A stretch of DNA of 64,000 nucleotides, from assembly GCF_947179515.1 (NCBI RefSeq), contig NC_067473.1:124483909-124547908 (forward strand), written 5' to 3'. Position 1 is the first letter of the stretch. Every line of letters starts with the position of its first letter. The translations under genes were made by a program, and so were the position numbers. Shown here piece after piece: positions 31,464 to 43,110 of the stretch. The notes under the pieces are model-generated. The model did not search any database. It was given only the letters and a program-made list of their open reading frames with translations, and was not told the DNA's origin. The stretch is from Apodemus sylvaticus (lineage: Eukaryota > Chordata > Mammalia > Rodentia > Muridae).

Positions 31464-31904
31464 TGGTGGTTAATCTTGATTGTCAGTTTGGTTGGCTGAG
31501 AAATGAATAGATTAGTGAAGCACACCTCTAGGCGTCTTGAGAGTGGATTAGATCCTAAGGACTCTGGCCCTATGCATTCATTGATCTCCTGAGGATTTAC
31601 AATGGGATAGCATCAGGGAGCAGAAAGCAGGCTTACAGGTACAACGCAGGCTCATGGGTTCCTTGAGGGCTCTAACTTTCCTGGGCATCTTCCTGAATCC
31701 CTCTCTCTCTGCTTCCTGTGTGCCAGGAGGTGAGCAGCCTTCCCTCCACAGGCTCCCACCACCATGCCTCTCTAATTCACAATGGGCCCAGAAACGCAAA
31801 GTAAAGTGAGCACAGACTCTAAAGCCTTCAGTCAAAATGGACAATTTTTCTTTTAAGTTCAGTCAGGTATTTAGTCACAGAAACAATTAAGATGAACTAA
31901 TGCA
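31464..31904 (+). mobile_element. MaLR-type solo LTR (MTE/MLT-like)
   Basis: Begins TGGTGGTTAATCTTGATTGTCA, has AAGCACACCTCTAGGCGTCT, a CTCTCTCTGCTTCCTGTG block, and ends TCACAGAAACAATTAAGATGAACTAATGCA. These are the landmarks of old ERVL-MaLR LTRs. The subfamily is uncertain. Confidence 0.6.
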
Positions 31905-32785
31905 AGCCTCAAGTGTGCCTCCCAGAGTCCCCGCCACAAACGGTCACCAATAAAATATGAACTTCCATGGGAAATACAATGTCCAAACCTCTATGTTATT
32001 TGCAAAAGGAGTAATATTTTATAACTGTAAGGACAGGAAGGACTATACCATAATATATTAATTTACATAATTATGTGTCAGTACTCGCTATTACAAAAAC
32101 TCAATTCAAAATAAGAGGGGAATATTGTATAAGTGAGGACACAATCTGATCTAGGGATTCACATAGAACCCTGTATCTCTCCCCCATTCCAATTTCAACA
32201 CCCTGCCCCCAAACCTTCTGGAATCCCTGTTCCCCTGTCTTCACAGTGGCAAACACCAGCAGCCCTGTGTAGCCAGGTCTTGCATGATCAGGATTTTCAG
32301 TAAGAATTTTCCCCATAGTTTTGGCAGAAGAGCTTAGAGGAGGCCCAGTGCACCCACATGGATGGAGAGCACATCTATAGCCCAATGACAGTGTCTAGCC
32401 GGACTCCCTAGTACAACTGGCATGTTGGAGTCAGTGTCTAACACTGGCTGAAATGTTCTCTCACAAAACATGTTCCATTTCCAAAAGAAACAGGATGCTG
32501 TGCTGCCAAGCACACAGAAGCAGCCATGGGTCTGGCCCACAGTGCCTCTCCAGCCCCTTTCCTTTGGAATGTTCTTTTTTGGATTCTAGAAGCTAGATTC
32601 TGAAAGCCATCCAGCATAGCTTCCCCCTTGCACACGTTTCTGGCAGGATGGCTTCTGCCTGTGGATGTGCTTGACACTGTTCTAACAAGGAGGCACTTAG
32701 GAGAGCCTTGTGGGTGTGCAAACTTACTTGGCAATGAGACTGACCTCCAGTATCTAAGGCCCTGGTAAAATTCCTGGCCAAAAGA
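31905..32785. other. unannotated DNA, no gene seen
   Basis: Several overlapping minus-strand open frames of 68-98 codons (32101-32802) are mutually out of phase and show no domain. Confidence 0.4.
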
Positions 32786-32935
32786 CTAAGGAGGTAGCTC
32801 ATTGCATCAGGAGCTTGCTACCACAAGCATGAGACTAAGGGTCCAGCTCCCTGGTGCTCATAAATGCAAGGCAGATGTGGAGGCTTGTCTATAAACCTGA
32901 GAGATGGAGACAGAGGATCCCCAAATTATGATATC
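32786..32935 (+). mobile_element. possible tRNA-derived/B4-like SINE
   Basis: GGAGGTAGCTCATTGCATCA and the later GTGGAGGCTTGTCTATAAAC, GAGACAGAGGATCC have the ID-then-B1 order of B4-type SINEs, but divergence is high. Confidence 0.35.
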
Positions 32936-32968
32936 TTTCTTCAATAGCTGAATGAATGAGCTTTGCGT

Positions 32969-32971
<3 letters not shown>

Positions 32972-33031
<60 letters not shown>

Positions 33032-33062
33032 CTCTCTCATACACACACACACACACACACAC
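32972..33062. repeat. (TC)n followed by (CA)n
   Basis: TC units to about 33038 with one GC interruption, then ATACACAC... to 33062. Confidence 0.97.
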
Positions 33063-34006
33063 AATTAATCATGGCCAAGGCAATGGAATCCTATGACCAA
33101 ACATTGCAGTGTTAGCTTTAAGTAATCAGTATGCCTGCACCATGGCACAGTTTCAGACATATTCCACTGAAGCCCTGCCCGCAGCCTGGTCCTCTCACCC
33201 TTCTAAAGGTGTCTTTAGATGTGACACAAATCCATTTCCATGCCATCAGGTACTTATGTCTAAGTTAAAAACTTTCCCACCACAGTTCCTGAACTATGCT
33301 CCATGAATAAAATGGTTCTGAATTCCATGTCAATGGTAGGGTTCCATCTCAGCAGGGCCACCCCAGACTTCCCATGAGCTCACCCCATTCTTGCAGAACC
33401 CAAGTACTTTAGAAAGCCCAGCTCCTCACAGTCCCACCTTTCCGTTTGATGATATTATCGTTCACACCAAATTTGTCGTCAAAACAATCTCTTGACCTAC
33501 TCAGTTTAATTATTATTGTTTTCAATTCCTTGTCTCCAACTTGTTCTTTTGAAAAATAGGCAGTATCCTTTTTCCAATTTCCTGTCAATATATTTAGTTT
33601 CCTAAGTACAATTACTTGAACTACCCTCTGTCTTTGTATCATCTGCGTGGGGTTTATCTGTCTTCTGTACTTCTGTCTGTACTCAGCCCTGTCTTGTTTC
33701 CCTGTGTGTCTGGTTACTTGTGAATTGTTCACCTACAAATGCACTCAGAAAAGCTTTCCTATAAATAATTTGAAAACTCATTTCTTCTAAGGAGATTGGC
33801 ATTCACCTTTGTCAGCTGATTACGGGTATCTGTTATCTAAGCCAGGTGTTCTGTGGGATCAGAATCATCTGTAGTTGTCAAATATTCGGTTTCAAATAAG
33901 TGAGTTTATCATATATAACAAGCTGGAGTTCCTGTGCAAAAGCTTCCTCTCCGTGCATGAGATTCCCTTTCACGCTGCAGGATCAACAACAGTAACTTCT
34001 GTCCAA
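33063..34006. other. unique DNA with a minus-strand open frame
   Basis: No repeat recognised. A 107-codon minus-strand frame (33409-33732) is rich in charged residues but matches no family I know and may be chance. Confidence 0.35.
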
Positions 34007-34104
34007 AATGGCTCACAGCCATCTGTAATGGGATATGATGCCCTCTTCTGGTGTGTCTGAAGATAGCACAATGTACTCACATACATAAAATAAATAAATA
34101 AATC
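34007..34104 (+). mobile_element. 5'-truncated B2 SINE
   Basis: Only the 3' half: AATGGCTCACAGCCATCTGT, GATGCCCTCTTCTGGTGTGT, then CATAAAATAAATAAATAAATC. The pol III promoter half is missing. The tail has become a (GAAA)n array. Confidence 0.88.
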
Positions 34105-34106
34105 GA

Positions 34107-34161
<55 letters not shown>

Positions 34162-34208
34162 TAAGAAAAAAGAAAAGAAAGAAAGAAAAAAAAGAAAAGA
34201 AAAGAAAA
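34105..34208. repeat. (GAAA)n tail expansion
   Basis: About 14 pure GAAA units, then degenerate A/G sequence to about 34208. Confidence 0.95.
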
Positions 34209-36510
34209 AGGAAATGCCCTGACATTCAGCCTGGGTTTCAAATTATCAGAGGAACACTTTATTTCTGAGTCACATTTTTTGTGCCACTCTCTGAGTGTCA
34301 AACTGAGGGAAAGTTGCTCCAAATTATTAAATCGACCATCATCCAGGACATTTTACTTTTCTTGAATCCAGGGGAAGATTTTCAAATATAGTCTTACTTC
34401 TATCACACAAAAACACAACAAAAAATTAGACACTTTTATAGGCTACCTCAATAAATATACCCAGAAAAGAGACCAGAACCAGCCTGCATACAGACCCAAT
34501 GGCTTGAGGAATTTAATGACCAACAACTGTCTTACTGTAAAAATAAGACAAAACCAAAACAGGGACAGGAACTCTCCTCCGGAGGAACAGTCTTTGCCCG
34601 AGACAGCTAAGCAGCATCCCTCCCACCATGACAAGGGAGTGACTTGGATGCAGACAGGAGCTGTTCTTGCTGTTTTCTCTCTCTGGGCTACACGCTAGGA
34701 GTTGGGAGTGATTGTCCAAGGTAGAGATGTGCTTTGCTTTGGTTTAGAGTTTGTTTTTGCAAGGGGCTATATTTCATTTTTAGGTGGCAATGTAGAGACA
34801 AATGTTTTAGAAGGAAACACTGTTTTCTCGGTGACTAGAACTCAGCGCAAGTGAGGAGCTTGACAAAACGTGTCTTACAATGGACTTAAAGTTTTAAAAT
34901 ATGAGAAATTTCCAGAACATCCTCCCTACCTGTCCCCTGGCATTTGGCACGAAATGCTGCTGCAGCTGACCCTACACAGCTCCCCAAACCTGCAAACTGC
35001 CAGATCAGACTAAGTCTGGGCCTTTCAATTGTCACACGAGAAATTATTTGCTCTTGTCCTAAGACTCCGGGGATGACGGTCATAGAGCTTCAAGTCAGGC
35101 AAGGGGGAAAAAAAGCAAGAAAAAAAATCATGAAATAGCACTGAGGGAAGCCTCTGATTTTGCTTTAGAGGTTTATAGAAAAAATCCATTATATTCTTAA
35201 ATAAATGGAGTCCCTCAAGGCTGCTCCTCTGGTAGATAAATTCACTGTTGCTGAGAAATCATAGAGAATGGTTTCTCTGAAATGCTAAAGGCTGTGGGTT
35301 TGGTTGTATTTATTAAGCAGCCAAGGATAAAATATTGATTGCAATGTTTCAGAAATCACAGAGAATCATCCATGGAAGGAAATGAGTTTGAACAGCTGAA
35401 AGTAGAACTTGAAACAGTGGTCATTACAGCTACACAGAAAAACCATTGTCTGTTGTTAATTGCAGGCCCTAAGTTATTGACAGGGAAGTGCTGTACAAAT
35501 CCAGGAGAAATGCTGAAAGGCTGATAAATTAGCAATCATATAAAACAAATGTCAGGAAACATAAAAACCTAGGCCTTTGAAGGTTAACTTTTCAATATAG
35601 ATGTCTGTGGTACGCAAAAGATTTTCTCTCAAAAAATAAAATAAAGTGACATTTAATGTCCAGCCAGGTCAATGGTCAGTTGAAGGAACTTTTCAGATTT
35701 TTAACTTCACTTTGCTCCTATCTGAAATGGGACAAATGCTGGGGAACATTTTTATCCACAGGTGCTTGACAAGATTTGACATAGAACGAGCCCTTCACAT
35801 TCACAACCTAGGACCTTCAAGGGTCTAAATTCTCATTGTAGATATTACCATATTATCATGTTTTCCTGCACTGAAATACAGAGAACAGGTGACCACATGG
35901 AATAGTCCCCCAAAGAATATGCTAGTCAAGGAGGGCACAAGTTCACCATGAGAACCCATCCTGAGGTGAGAACACTGCTTCAGATGCAGGACTGAGACAG
36001 TGGATACTGTTGCCAGAGCTTAGATTCCTGGAATCAGAATCTGATTCTGCTCTCAGCCTGCTTATGAGAATCACCTTCATTGAACTGACACAGAGTCCTG
36101 TGTCCCACGAACTGGATTTTCTTCCCAGATCTTGGAAATATCCATCTCTTGCATTTGTGTTGTCTGCATCTTTCTGTCTCTGGATCTATTGTTCTTACGG
36201 GTCCTGGATCCTGGTGGCTGTCTCTGCTGGATGCCAAGAACTCATCAGGTCTCCTTCAGTTATACATGACCTTGATTTGGCTTAAGCTGAAAGAATTTTA
36301 TTACTGTATGGGTCACTAAGGATGTTAAAAAATATATGCTGTCTGGCACAGTAGAATCCAGCTCCTGAAACTATCTCTGTAGGGAATCTGCTTTTATGTA
36401 TCAACTCTATTTTCCAAAGTGTTAGAGAGCTCTCCTTACAGTAACAAGTTGGATACCACAGGCTCTGTGGTGCCAGTAAGAAAGAGGTTCCATATATCTT
36501 TAGATTTGTG
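34209..36510. other. 2.3 kb without recognised features
   Basis: No repeat, RNA gene or exon could be supported. Short open frames on both strands at 34443-34719 and 36010-36285 overlap each other. The low repeat load is unusual for this window. Confidence 0.4.
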
Positions 36511-37496
36511 ATTATCTTTATTTACTTATTTATTTATTTTAACTTATTTAATTTCAAGTGTTATCTCCTTATCTGATCCCGGAAACTCCCTATCCCATCC
36601 CAGTCCCCCTGCTTCTATGAGAGTGTTCCCTTGATTCCTCTACACTGGGGCATCTATCAAATCTTCATAGGACCAAGAACCTCTCCTCCCATTGATGCCT
36701 GGCCAGGCCATCCTCTGCTACATATGCAGCTGGAGCCATGAGTACTCCTTGGTTGGTGACTTAGTCCCTGGGAGCTCTGGGGGTCTGGTTGGTTGATATT
36801 GCTGTTCTTCCTATGGGTTGCAAACCCCTTCAGCTCCTTTAGTCCTTTCTCTAACTCCTCCTTTGGGGATCCTGCACTCAGTGCAATGGTTGGCTGTGAG
36901 CATCCAACTCTATTTGTAAGGTTCTTGCAGGGCCTCTCAGGAGACATCTATACCAGGCTCCTTTCAGCAAGCATTTCTTGGCATCCACAATAGTGTCAGA
37001 ATTTAGTGACTGTATCTGGGATGAATCCCCGGGTGGGACAGTGTCTGGATGGCCTTTCCTTTACTCTCTGCTCTGTACTTTGTCTCCATATTTGCTCCAT
37101 GAGTATTTTGATCCCTTTCCTAAGAAGAACAAAAGTACCCACACTTTGGTCTTCCTTCTCCTTGAGCTTCATGTGGTCTGTGAATTGTATGTTGGGTATT
37201 CCAAACTTTTGAGCTAATATCTACTTATCAGTGAGTGCATACCATGTGTGTTCTTTTGTGATTGGGTTATTTCATTCAAGATGATATTTTCAAGTTCCAT
37301 CCATTTGCCTAAGAAATTCATGAATTCATCATTTTTAAAATCTGAGTAGTACTCCATTATGTAAATGGTAAATGTATTATATTTTCTATATCCTTTCCTC
37401 TGTTGAGGGACATCTGGGTTCTTTCCAGCTTCTGGTTATTATAAATAAGGCTGCCATGAACATAGTGGAGCATGTGTCCTTGTTATATGTTGGAGA
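36511..37496 (-). mobile_element. 5'-truncated L1, 3' UTR and ORF2 end (Lx-like)
   Basis: Minus orientation. The A tail appears as TTTATTTACTTATTTATTTA at 36518-36540. Then come the UTR (CATAGGACCAAGAACCTCTC; CTACATATGCAGCTGGAGCC; CTTAGTCCCTGGGAGCTCTG) and the ORF2 end (TATCTACTTATCAGTGAGTG near 37217; CATCTGGGTTCTTTCCAGCT near 37410). It parallels the plus-strand copy at 22222-23418. Confidence 0.92.
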
Positions 37497-37713
37497 ATAG
37501 GAAGAGGTTTCTTTTGTGAATAACTCCATTGTACTTCTGGTGCCCAAATTTTGCTAGACTGACATGAGTGTCCTTGTCTACCATGGGACCAACCACTTCA
37601 CCACGGCAACAGAACAAACACTTGGCTAGCTGTCTATTGAATGCCTGTTCCTGATATTAGGAGGTAGGAGTCTATCACATTCAAATTAATATGTGAGATT
37701 AGTGGGGTGACAG

Positions 37714-37755
<42 letters not shown>

Positions 37756-39050
37756 CCAAAAAATAGACATGTTCTATTGGCAAAATGAATGCTGAGCAAA
37801 CAAAATTATAAGTACTGCATACTTATCAGTATTGGGCCCATCCACCTCTCCTACCCTTGTGTATAGTCTCTTCAGTGAAACCCAGTGGGTCTCCTCCCTC
37901 AGCTCCATCTTTCCTAAGGGTGACTAACCCCCACTCATCCTATGAGGCTCAGCTCTATGGTTAGATCCTATAAAAGGTTTTCCCTGGGTACCCACAACAC
38001 TACAACCTTGGGCAAGAGTGGAAGCCCCCAAGGATCATACAGGTCCCTTTGGTCGTCCCTGTCATTAGACTTACATTTATGCAGTAGTCTTCATTCCTGA
38101 ACGAACTTTCTGGAGCACAGATCACTATCTAATTCAGTCCCCCATTCTATAAAATTAGTGCAACTCCTGGTATGTACTCGGAACCCAGTCTTTGTCAACT
38201 AAATGAATTTATGAGAGAAATTTTAGCATAAACATGACCAAAATTTTACACACAAAATTTACACAAAAATTTAATTCAGAATAGTTACCAGCCAATCAGA
38301 AAGACTCCAGATATAGTTACAGAATCAGAGGGAGAGGCCTAGAAGCATGCTGGGAGGGCTGAGCATAGCTGCTTCAGCTCCAGGGACAAGGGAGTTCCTG
38401 GGTGCCAGGGACAGCAAAAGCACCAAGCACAGCAGCTGACTTCTGTATGCAATGGGACTGTTCATCATCTGCCACAGAGAGAGATTCTGTTGCATAATTG
38501 ATGATTTCCCATCATATATCTATTCATATGCATTGAAATATGTATTTGATACATAACATTACACGTGTGAAATAGAGGTCTGCATCAGTTTGCTTTTTCT
38601 ACAGTCTCATAGAAAAACTTCAATAGTCTCCAGGAAGTGTGCCTTTGGTTGGAAGGATGCAAAGCTCCCTTGCCCATGATACTCCTCATCCACAGTATCT
38701 GCTCTGGCTTCAGCTCCCAGACCAAGAGTCTCAGTAACTCCCTTAGAGATGGCTCCCAAGATGATATAAGTTCCCATGGCATTTGCCTTTCTTCTATGCA
38801 GTCTAATGCTAAGCACAGCTCCCCCAGACTTACTCTATTCCCCAAGAGAGTACACCTTAGGCATCTCAGGAGAACTTAAGGCAACAAGGATTGGAAGAAC
38901 CTTTAGCGAAGCTAATTTTGTATTCACAAAGGAAGCAGCAGTGGCCAGGTCCTGCCAGTAGGTGAATTTACGACACATAATTCTTTCAGAATGAGAAATG
39001 CAAATTAAATCAATTAAATTAAATCCTGGCTGTGCTCTGCCATTCTAGAA
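37497..39050. other. unique DNA with (CA)n and a dual open frame
   Basis: A (CA)n tract lies at 37714-37752. On the minus strand at 38585-38845 two overlapping frames (86 and 69 codons) are both open. Neither contains a motif I recognise. Confidence 0.4.
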
Positions 39051-39093
39051 CACACACACACACACACACATACACACACACACACACACATAC
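39051..39093. repeat. (CA)n with TA interruptions
   Basis: Short CA array broken twice by CATA. Confidence 0.93.
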
Positions 39094-39639
39094 GCACTCA
39101 TGGTCCCATTAATTGAAACACTGCAGAAGAAGCGTTAGATTCAGGGTAATAAGTTGTGTCTGAGATAATCAACAGGCAGTGCATTCAGATTAGGGCTGAG
39201 TAAGAAGAACAGATGTTAAATCATTGAAGGATCCAGGATTGCTTGCCAGCGAGGCCGGTCATGTGGCTCTGACTACCAAAAGGGAGTGCAGCTTTCTTTC
39301 TTTGGCAAGGTGCACAGCTCGCTCAGGAAAGAAGCAGCTTTCTCTCCAGACATGAAGCAGACACAAGAAGGAGGGAGGGCAGTGCTTAGGACTTGAAACT
39401 AAAGAAATCCAGTTTCAGAATAGATCTGGGTTGATGGTAGAACTCAAGCACCTGTACACACATTCCTGGCTGCCTGCAACAGAAATACAGGTACATCCTA
39501 GATGCCTCCCACCCTAACCATCTCTAACCACCCCACAGCTAAGCTATCACTGAGTCCTTCCTTTCTCTGCCTCCTACTTATGCTCTTAATTCATCAATCT
39601 TGGTCTCACCGGTCCTATCACCCAAGACTAACATCATCA
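39094..39639. other. unannotated DNA, no gene seen
   Basis: The section 39500-39639 may extend the L2 element that follows; otherwise nothing recognised. Confidence 0.4.
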
Positions 39640-40110
39640 TCTCCCCTCTTCAAGATGTCTCAAATTACCTCTTATTGATTTGCCTGATTCTTTGCTTACC
39701 TCTGATCCACCCTCTTTATAGATGCTTTATAAAGCTTTATGCTCTTTTATAAAAATCAAATCGTGTCCCTCCTTGCCTAAAAACTTAATTGGCTTCCTTG
39801 GTATTTTGGACAAAATCTCAACTTTGTATAGCGATCTAATTAGCAAAGCAAAACAGGCCCTTTATGTAGTCTATGAGCACAGCTGGTCACTATGCATCTG
39901 TTCAGCAATCCATTTCAATATCCTCAAAGATCTCTTTCCTTCTCAGTCTATTTGCGACACCATTCCTTCTTCCTGGGAGAGTCTCTCCCATTCATCCCAG
40001 CCTCACTCCTAACCTTTTTGTGTGGCTATCCCCTCTTGTCTCAATATTAAGGTCATGCCTTAAATGTGACCTCAATATTCCCTTTTCTGAATACGATACC
40101 CAAAGAATAG
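39640..40110 (+). mobile_element. LINE-2 (L2) 3' end
   Basis: The typical order of an L2 3' end is readable: ATAAAAATCAAATCGTGTCC, CTTAATTGGCTTCCTTGGTA, GGACAAAATCTCAACTTTGT, AGGCCCTTTATGTAGTCTATG, AAGGTCATGCCTTAAATGTG. This is an ancient mammalian family, here a non-coding fossil. Confidence 0.72.
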
Positions 40111-40160
40111 CCTTTCCCATTTCAAACCCTAACACCTGCAAGGGCTCTCCTCCCCCAGAG

Positions 40161-40390
40161 CAGTGGTTCTAACCTTTCTAACACTGCCATCCTTTAATAC
40201 AGTTTCTCATGTTGTGGTGACCCCCAGTCATTAAACTAGTTTTGTTCCTACTTCATAACTACAATTTTGTTACTCTTGTGAATTGTAATGCAAATATCTG
40301 TGTTTTCCAATGGCCTTAGGTAACCCCTGTGAAAAGGTCATTGGACCGCCCACTGTCAAAGGGTTCAAGATCCCCAGGTTGAGAACTACT
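40161..40390 (-). mobile_element. URR1-type hAT relic with 8-bp TSD
   Basis: Minus orientation: CAGTGGTTCTAACCTTTCTA at the left, TTTAATACAGTTTCTCATGT, CATAACTACAATTTTGTTAC, and CCAGGTTGAGAACTACT at the right. The flanks CCCCAGAG (40153-40160) and TCCCAGAA (40391-40398) agree at 6 of 8 positions, with both differences transitions. Confidence 0.88.
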
Positions 40391-41091
40391 TCCCAGAAGC
40401 ATACTGGATACTGTCTATGGTTCCCTCATTACCAGAAACTGAGAAACAGTAGCCACAATTCACACCCAGGCAGCCCAAGCCCATCCGTGCCTAGACAGTA
40501 GCAAGGAAGAGATTAAATACTCAGAGACCTTCTCCTGCTGGGATCCATTTCCTCTGTCAGCAGGCACACTGCAAAAGGGATGGTGGGAGCCCACTTGAGC
40601 TGATTTGCCTTCAATCTAGTCAACAAGGCGAAACAATTTAGCCTTGTACATTCTAACTGAGCCTTAATGACCCAACCCAGGGAGATTCCCTATTAACATA
40701 TCAGGGAGATTGGCTAAGAAGTTTGATTGCCCCTCTGGAGATCTATTAATCCATGATTTATTAATCTATTAGAGAAAGATGTCAGCAATCCTAACATGTA
40801 GTCATTAATCCTTCGAATATCATTTTATCCCTTCCCTCTTCTGGCCCACTTCTTAGAATGACTTCTGAAGGCTGTTGCCCCTGAGGTTTTCTTGGCTCAT
40901 TCTCTGCCTACATACTCTTCAACCTAGATCTCTGGGATGTCCAAAGTGCCCTTGATGGGATCGTCACTCTAGACTTAACTAACTCCTATAACCTGACTTC
41001 ATATATCTTGTCCCTGTAAGGAATTTTGATATACTTTGAGGCTTCACATTTTAACAGATACATTTATTCCTATTAGAAATATCCATCCATC
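40391..41091. other. unannotated DNA, no gene seen
   Basis: The first 8 bases are the right URR1 target copy. No repeat or exon recognised in the rest. Confidence 0.4.
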
Positions 41092-41470
41092 TTGGTTGGG
41101 GTTTCTATTACTGCATCATGACCAATATAAAAATTGGAAAGAAAATGGCTTATCTGGCATAATATCTAGATCATAGTTCACCTTAGGAGGAAGTTGGGAC
41201 AGGAACTCAAGCACAGATGGAACCTGGAGGCAGGAGCTGATACAGAGGCCATGGATGGGTGCTGCTTACTGGCTTACTTCACATAGCTTGCTCAGCTTGC
41301 TTACTTATAGAACCTAGGACCAGGGATAGTATCACCTACAATGGACTGGGCTCTCACCCACTGATCACTAATTGAGAAAATGCCCTATGTCTGGATCCAT
41401 AGAGGCATTTCCTCAACTGAGGATCTTTACAGTCAGATGATTCCAACTTGTGTATATCATCTCTTGCAAA
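41092..41470 (-). mobile_element. MT-type ERVL-MaLR solo LTR
   Basis: Minus orientation: GGGGTTTCTATTACTGCATC, GGAACTCAAGCACAGATGGA, GGAGGCAGGAGCTGATACAG, CTTGCTCAGCTTGCTTACTT, CACTAATTGAGAAAATGCCC and GGCATTTCCTCAACTGAGGA, all standard MT landmarks in the right order. Confidence 0.85.
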
Positions 41471-41635
41471 TACATTCAGTTTACAAATATGCTTGAGGAT
41501 AATTATATAAAAACACATATACATAATGGATAGTGTCTCTTTCAAACATAGTCCACCAAATTTTATTTTTACATGGCTTTTAAATATTTTATTCAAAAAT
41601 AGAATCTCACCCCCATTTTAAAATGTGTCTTTTAG

Positions 41636-41798
41636 GGGCTGGAGAGAAAGCTCAGCGGTTAAGAGCAATTTCTGCTCTTGCAGAGGGACCAGGGTCAGTT
41701 CCTAGTACCCATTTGAAACTCTCTGTGGGTTCCTATATGCACCTGGCATGCACACATATACCTAGGCACACATATATACACATAAAATAAACATTTTA
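41636..41798 (+). mobile_element. B3 SINE
   Basis: GGGGCTGGAGAGAAAGCTCA at the start and GGCATGCACACATATACC, CATAAAATAAACATTTT at the end. The flanks ATTTTAAAATGTGTCTTTT (left) and ATTTTAAAGTTGTCTTTCC (right) look like an imperfect target duplication. Confidence 0.75.
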
Positions 41799-41814
41799 AA
41801 GTTGTCTTTCCCTG

Positions 41815-42040
41815 ATTTAGTGACACAACAGAAGTCGAGGATCCCAGCACTGGGGGACAAAGACACGAGGATCCGTGGAGCTCACCAGCCAGCCAGCCTG
41901 ACCAAATGGCTGTGCTCCAGGATCAGTAAGGGACCTTCTCTCAAAAATTACAGTGGAGAGCATCTAAGGAGGACACCCAGTGATAATTGCTAGCCACCAT
42001 ATGCTCTGCATATACAAACATGAACACATATACACAAACC
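41815..42040 (+). mobile_element. B1-containing composite SINE (B4/RSINE1 group)
   Basis: GATCCCAGCACTGGGGGACA, then CTTCTCTCAAAAATTACAG and AGGAGGACACCCAGTGATAA, followed by a CA-rich tail. It is the same family arrangement seen in reverse at 5636-5830, and lies directly behind a B3. Confidence 0.5.
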
Positions 42041-42809
42041 ACACATTAAAAAATGAAAAAGACAATTACGTCGTCAACTGCTGCTGCACCTGAGTGCTAC
42101 TGAATCCTTCAACTTGGTGTCACAGGCTCAAGGCAGAACCTTTGGTAAGAAAATTGTGCAGGCAGAGCATAGTTCATGCAAACTTAACCCAAATAAGCAA
42201 GCTACACCCAGAAAGAAGACATCCCTTGAAAGATCTATGGGTCTTTACTAGGAGCTAGGAACACAGAAATAAGAACATGACTTTGGCCTTGGACGAGAAT
42301 GTTCACATTGGGATAACTGACCTGCAATCAGCTATGACACATGCTGAGTGTTCTAATAGAATTAAGACAGATACAGTGGATTCAGAGAAGGGCCACAGCT
42401 TTGTGGAGCATGAGTTTAGCTTTCAGGGGGCTTCTTGGTCAGTAGAGTCTTCTCTTTAGGACACAAGCCCTCTTTCCCAGCTTCGATGATGCTGCTTGCT
42501 AACAGCCTATATAGGCATCCCGTCCCAGGAACTGTCTCACACAGACATACATCCCTTCCCAAGAACTGTCCACTCCCTGTCAGAGCAGCCTCATCTGATG
42601 CCTGGCTGATACACAATTGCAGAGAATTACTATTATTCCTCTATGGAAGACATCACTGTAGGCCCGTACCAGCCTTGGAAGTCAGGTAGGCCCCTGTGCA
42701 AAATTGCAGTTTAAGCTCACTCTCTGCCTAACCCAGCCTTTTACATTCCCTTGAAGATAATGTTCCCAAAGTTACTCCCCAGGGAGAGTCTATATTTTTT
42801 TAGCCTGTA

Positions 42810-42813
<4 letters not shown>
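42041..42813. other. unannotated DNA, no gene seen
   Basis: No recognised repeat or exon. Confidence 0.4.

Positions 42814-42856
<43 letters not shown>
42814..42856. repeat. (TC)n microsatellite
   Basis: About 21 TC units. Confidence 0.97.
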
Positions 42857-42858
<2 letters not shown>

Positions 42859-43060
42859 ACAAAAGGAGCTATATGTGTCCCTGGATAAGATAGGGTTGTA
42901 TCCAAGGCAACCAAATACAATGTTGTATGTATACTTTTTGACATTCAGTCATATGCTGCCATTAACAGGCAGTTTATACTTCATAGAATTTCTAACAAGT
43001 CAGGTTAGTTTCCTTTCCCTATTAATCCCCTAAATTGCCATGCTCCTACACCTCATTCTT

Positions 43061-43071
43061 CTATCTGTCTA

Positions 43072-43107
<36 letters not shown>

Positions 43108-43110
43108 CAT
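43061..43110. repeat. (TATC)n microsatellite
   Basis: CTGTCTATATC then about ten perfect TATC units ending in TATCCATCC. Confidence 0.96.

Noticed and set aside
32972..33062. CRISPR-like array or regular spaced repeats
   Set aside because: All short-period repeats here are simple microsatellites or transposon tails; the genome is mammalian.
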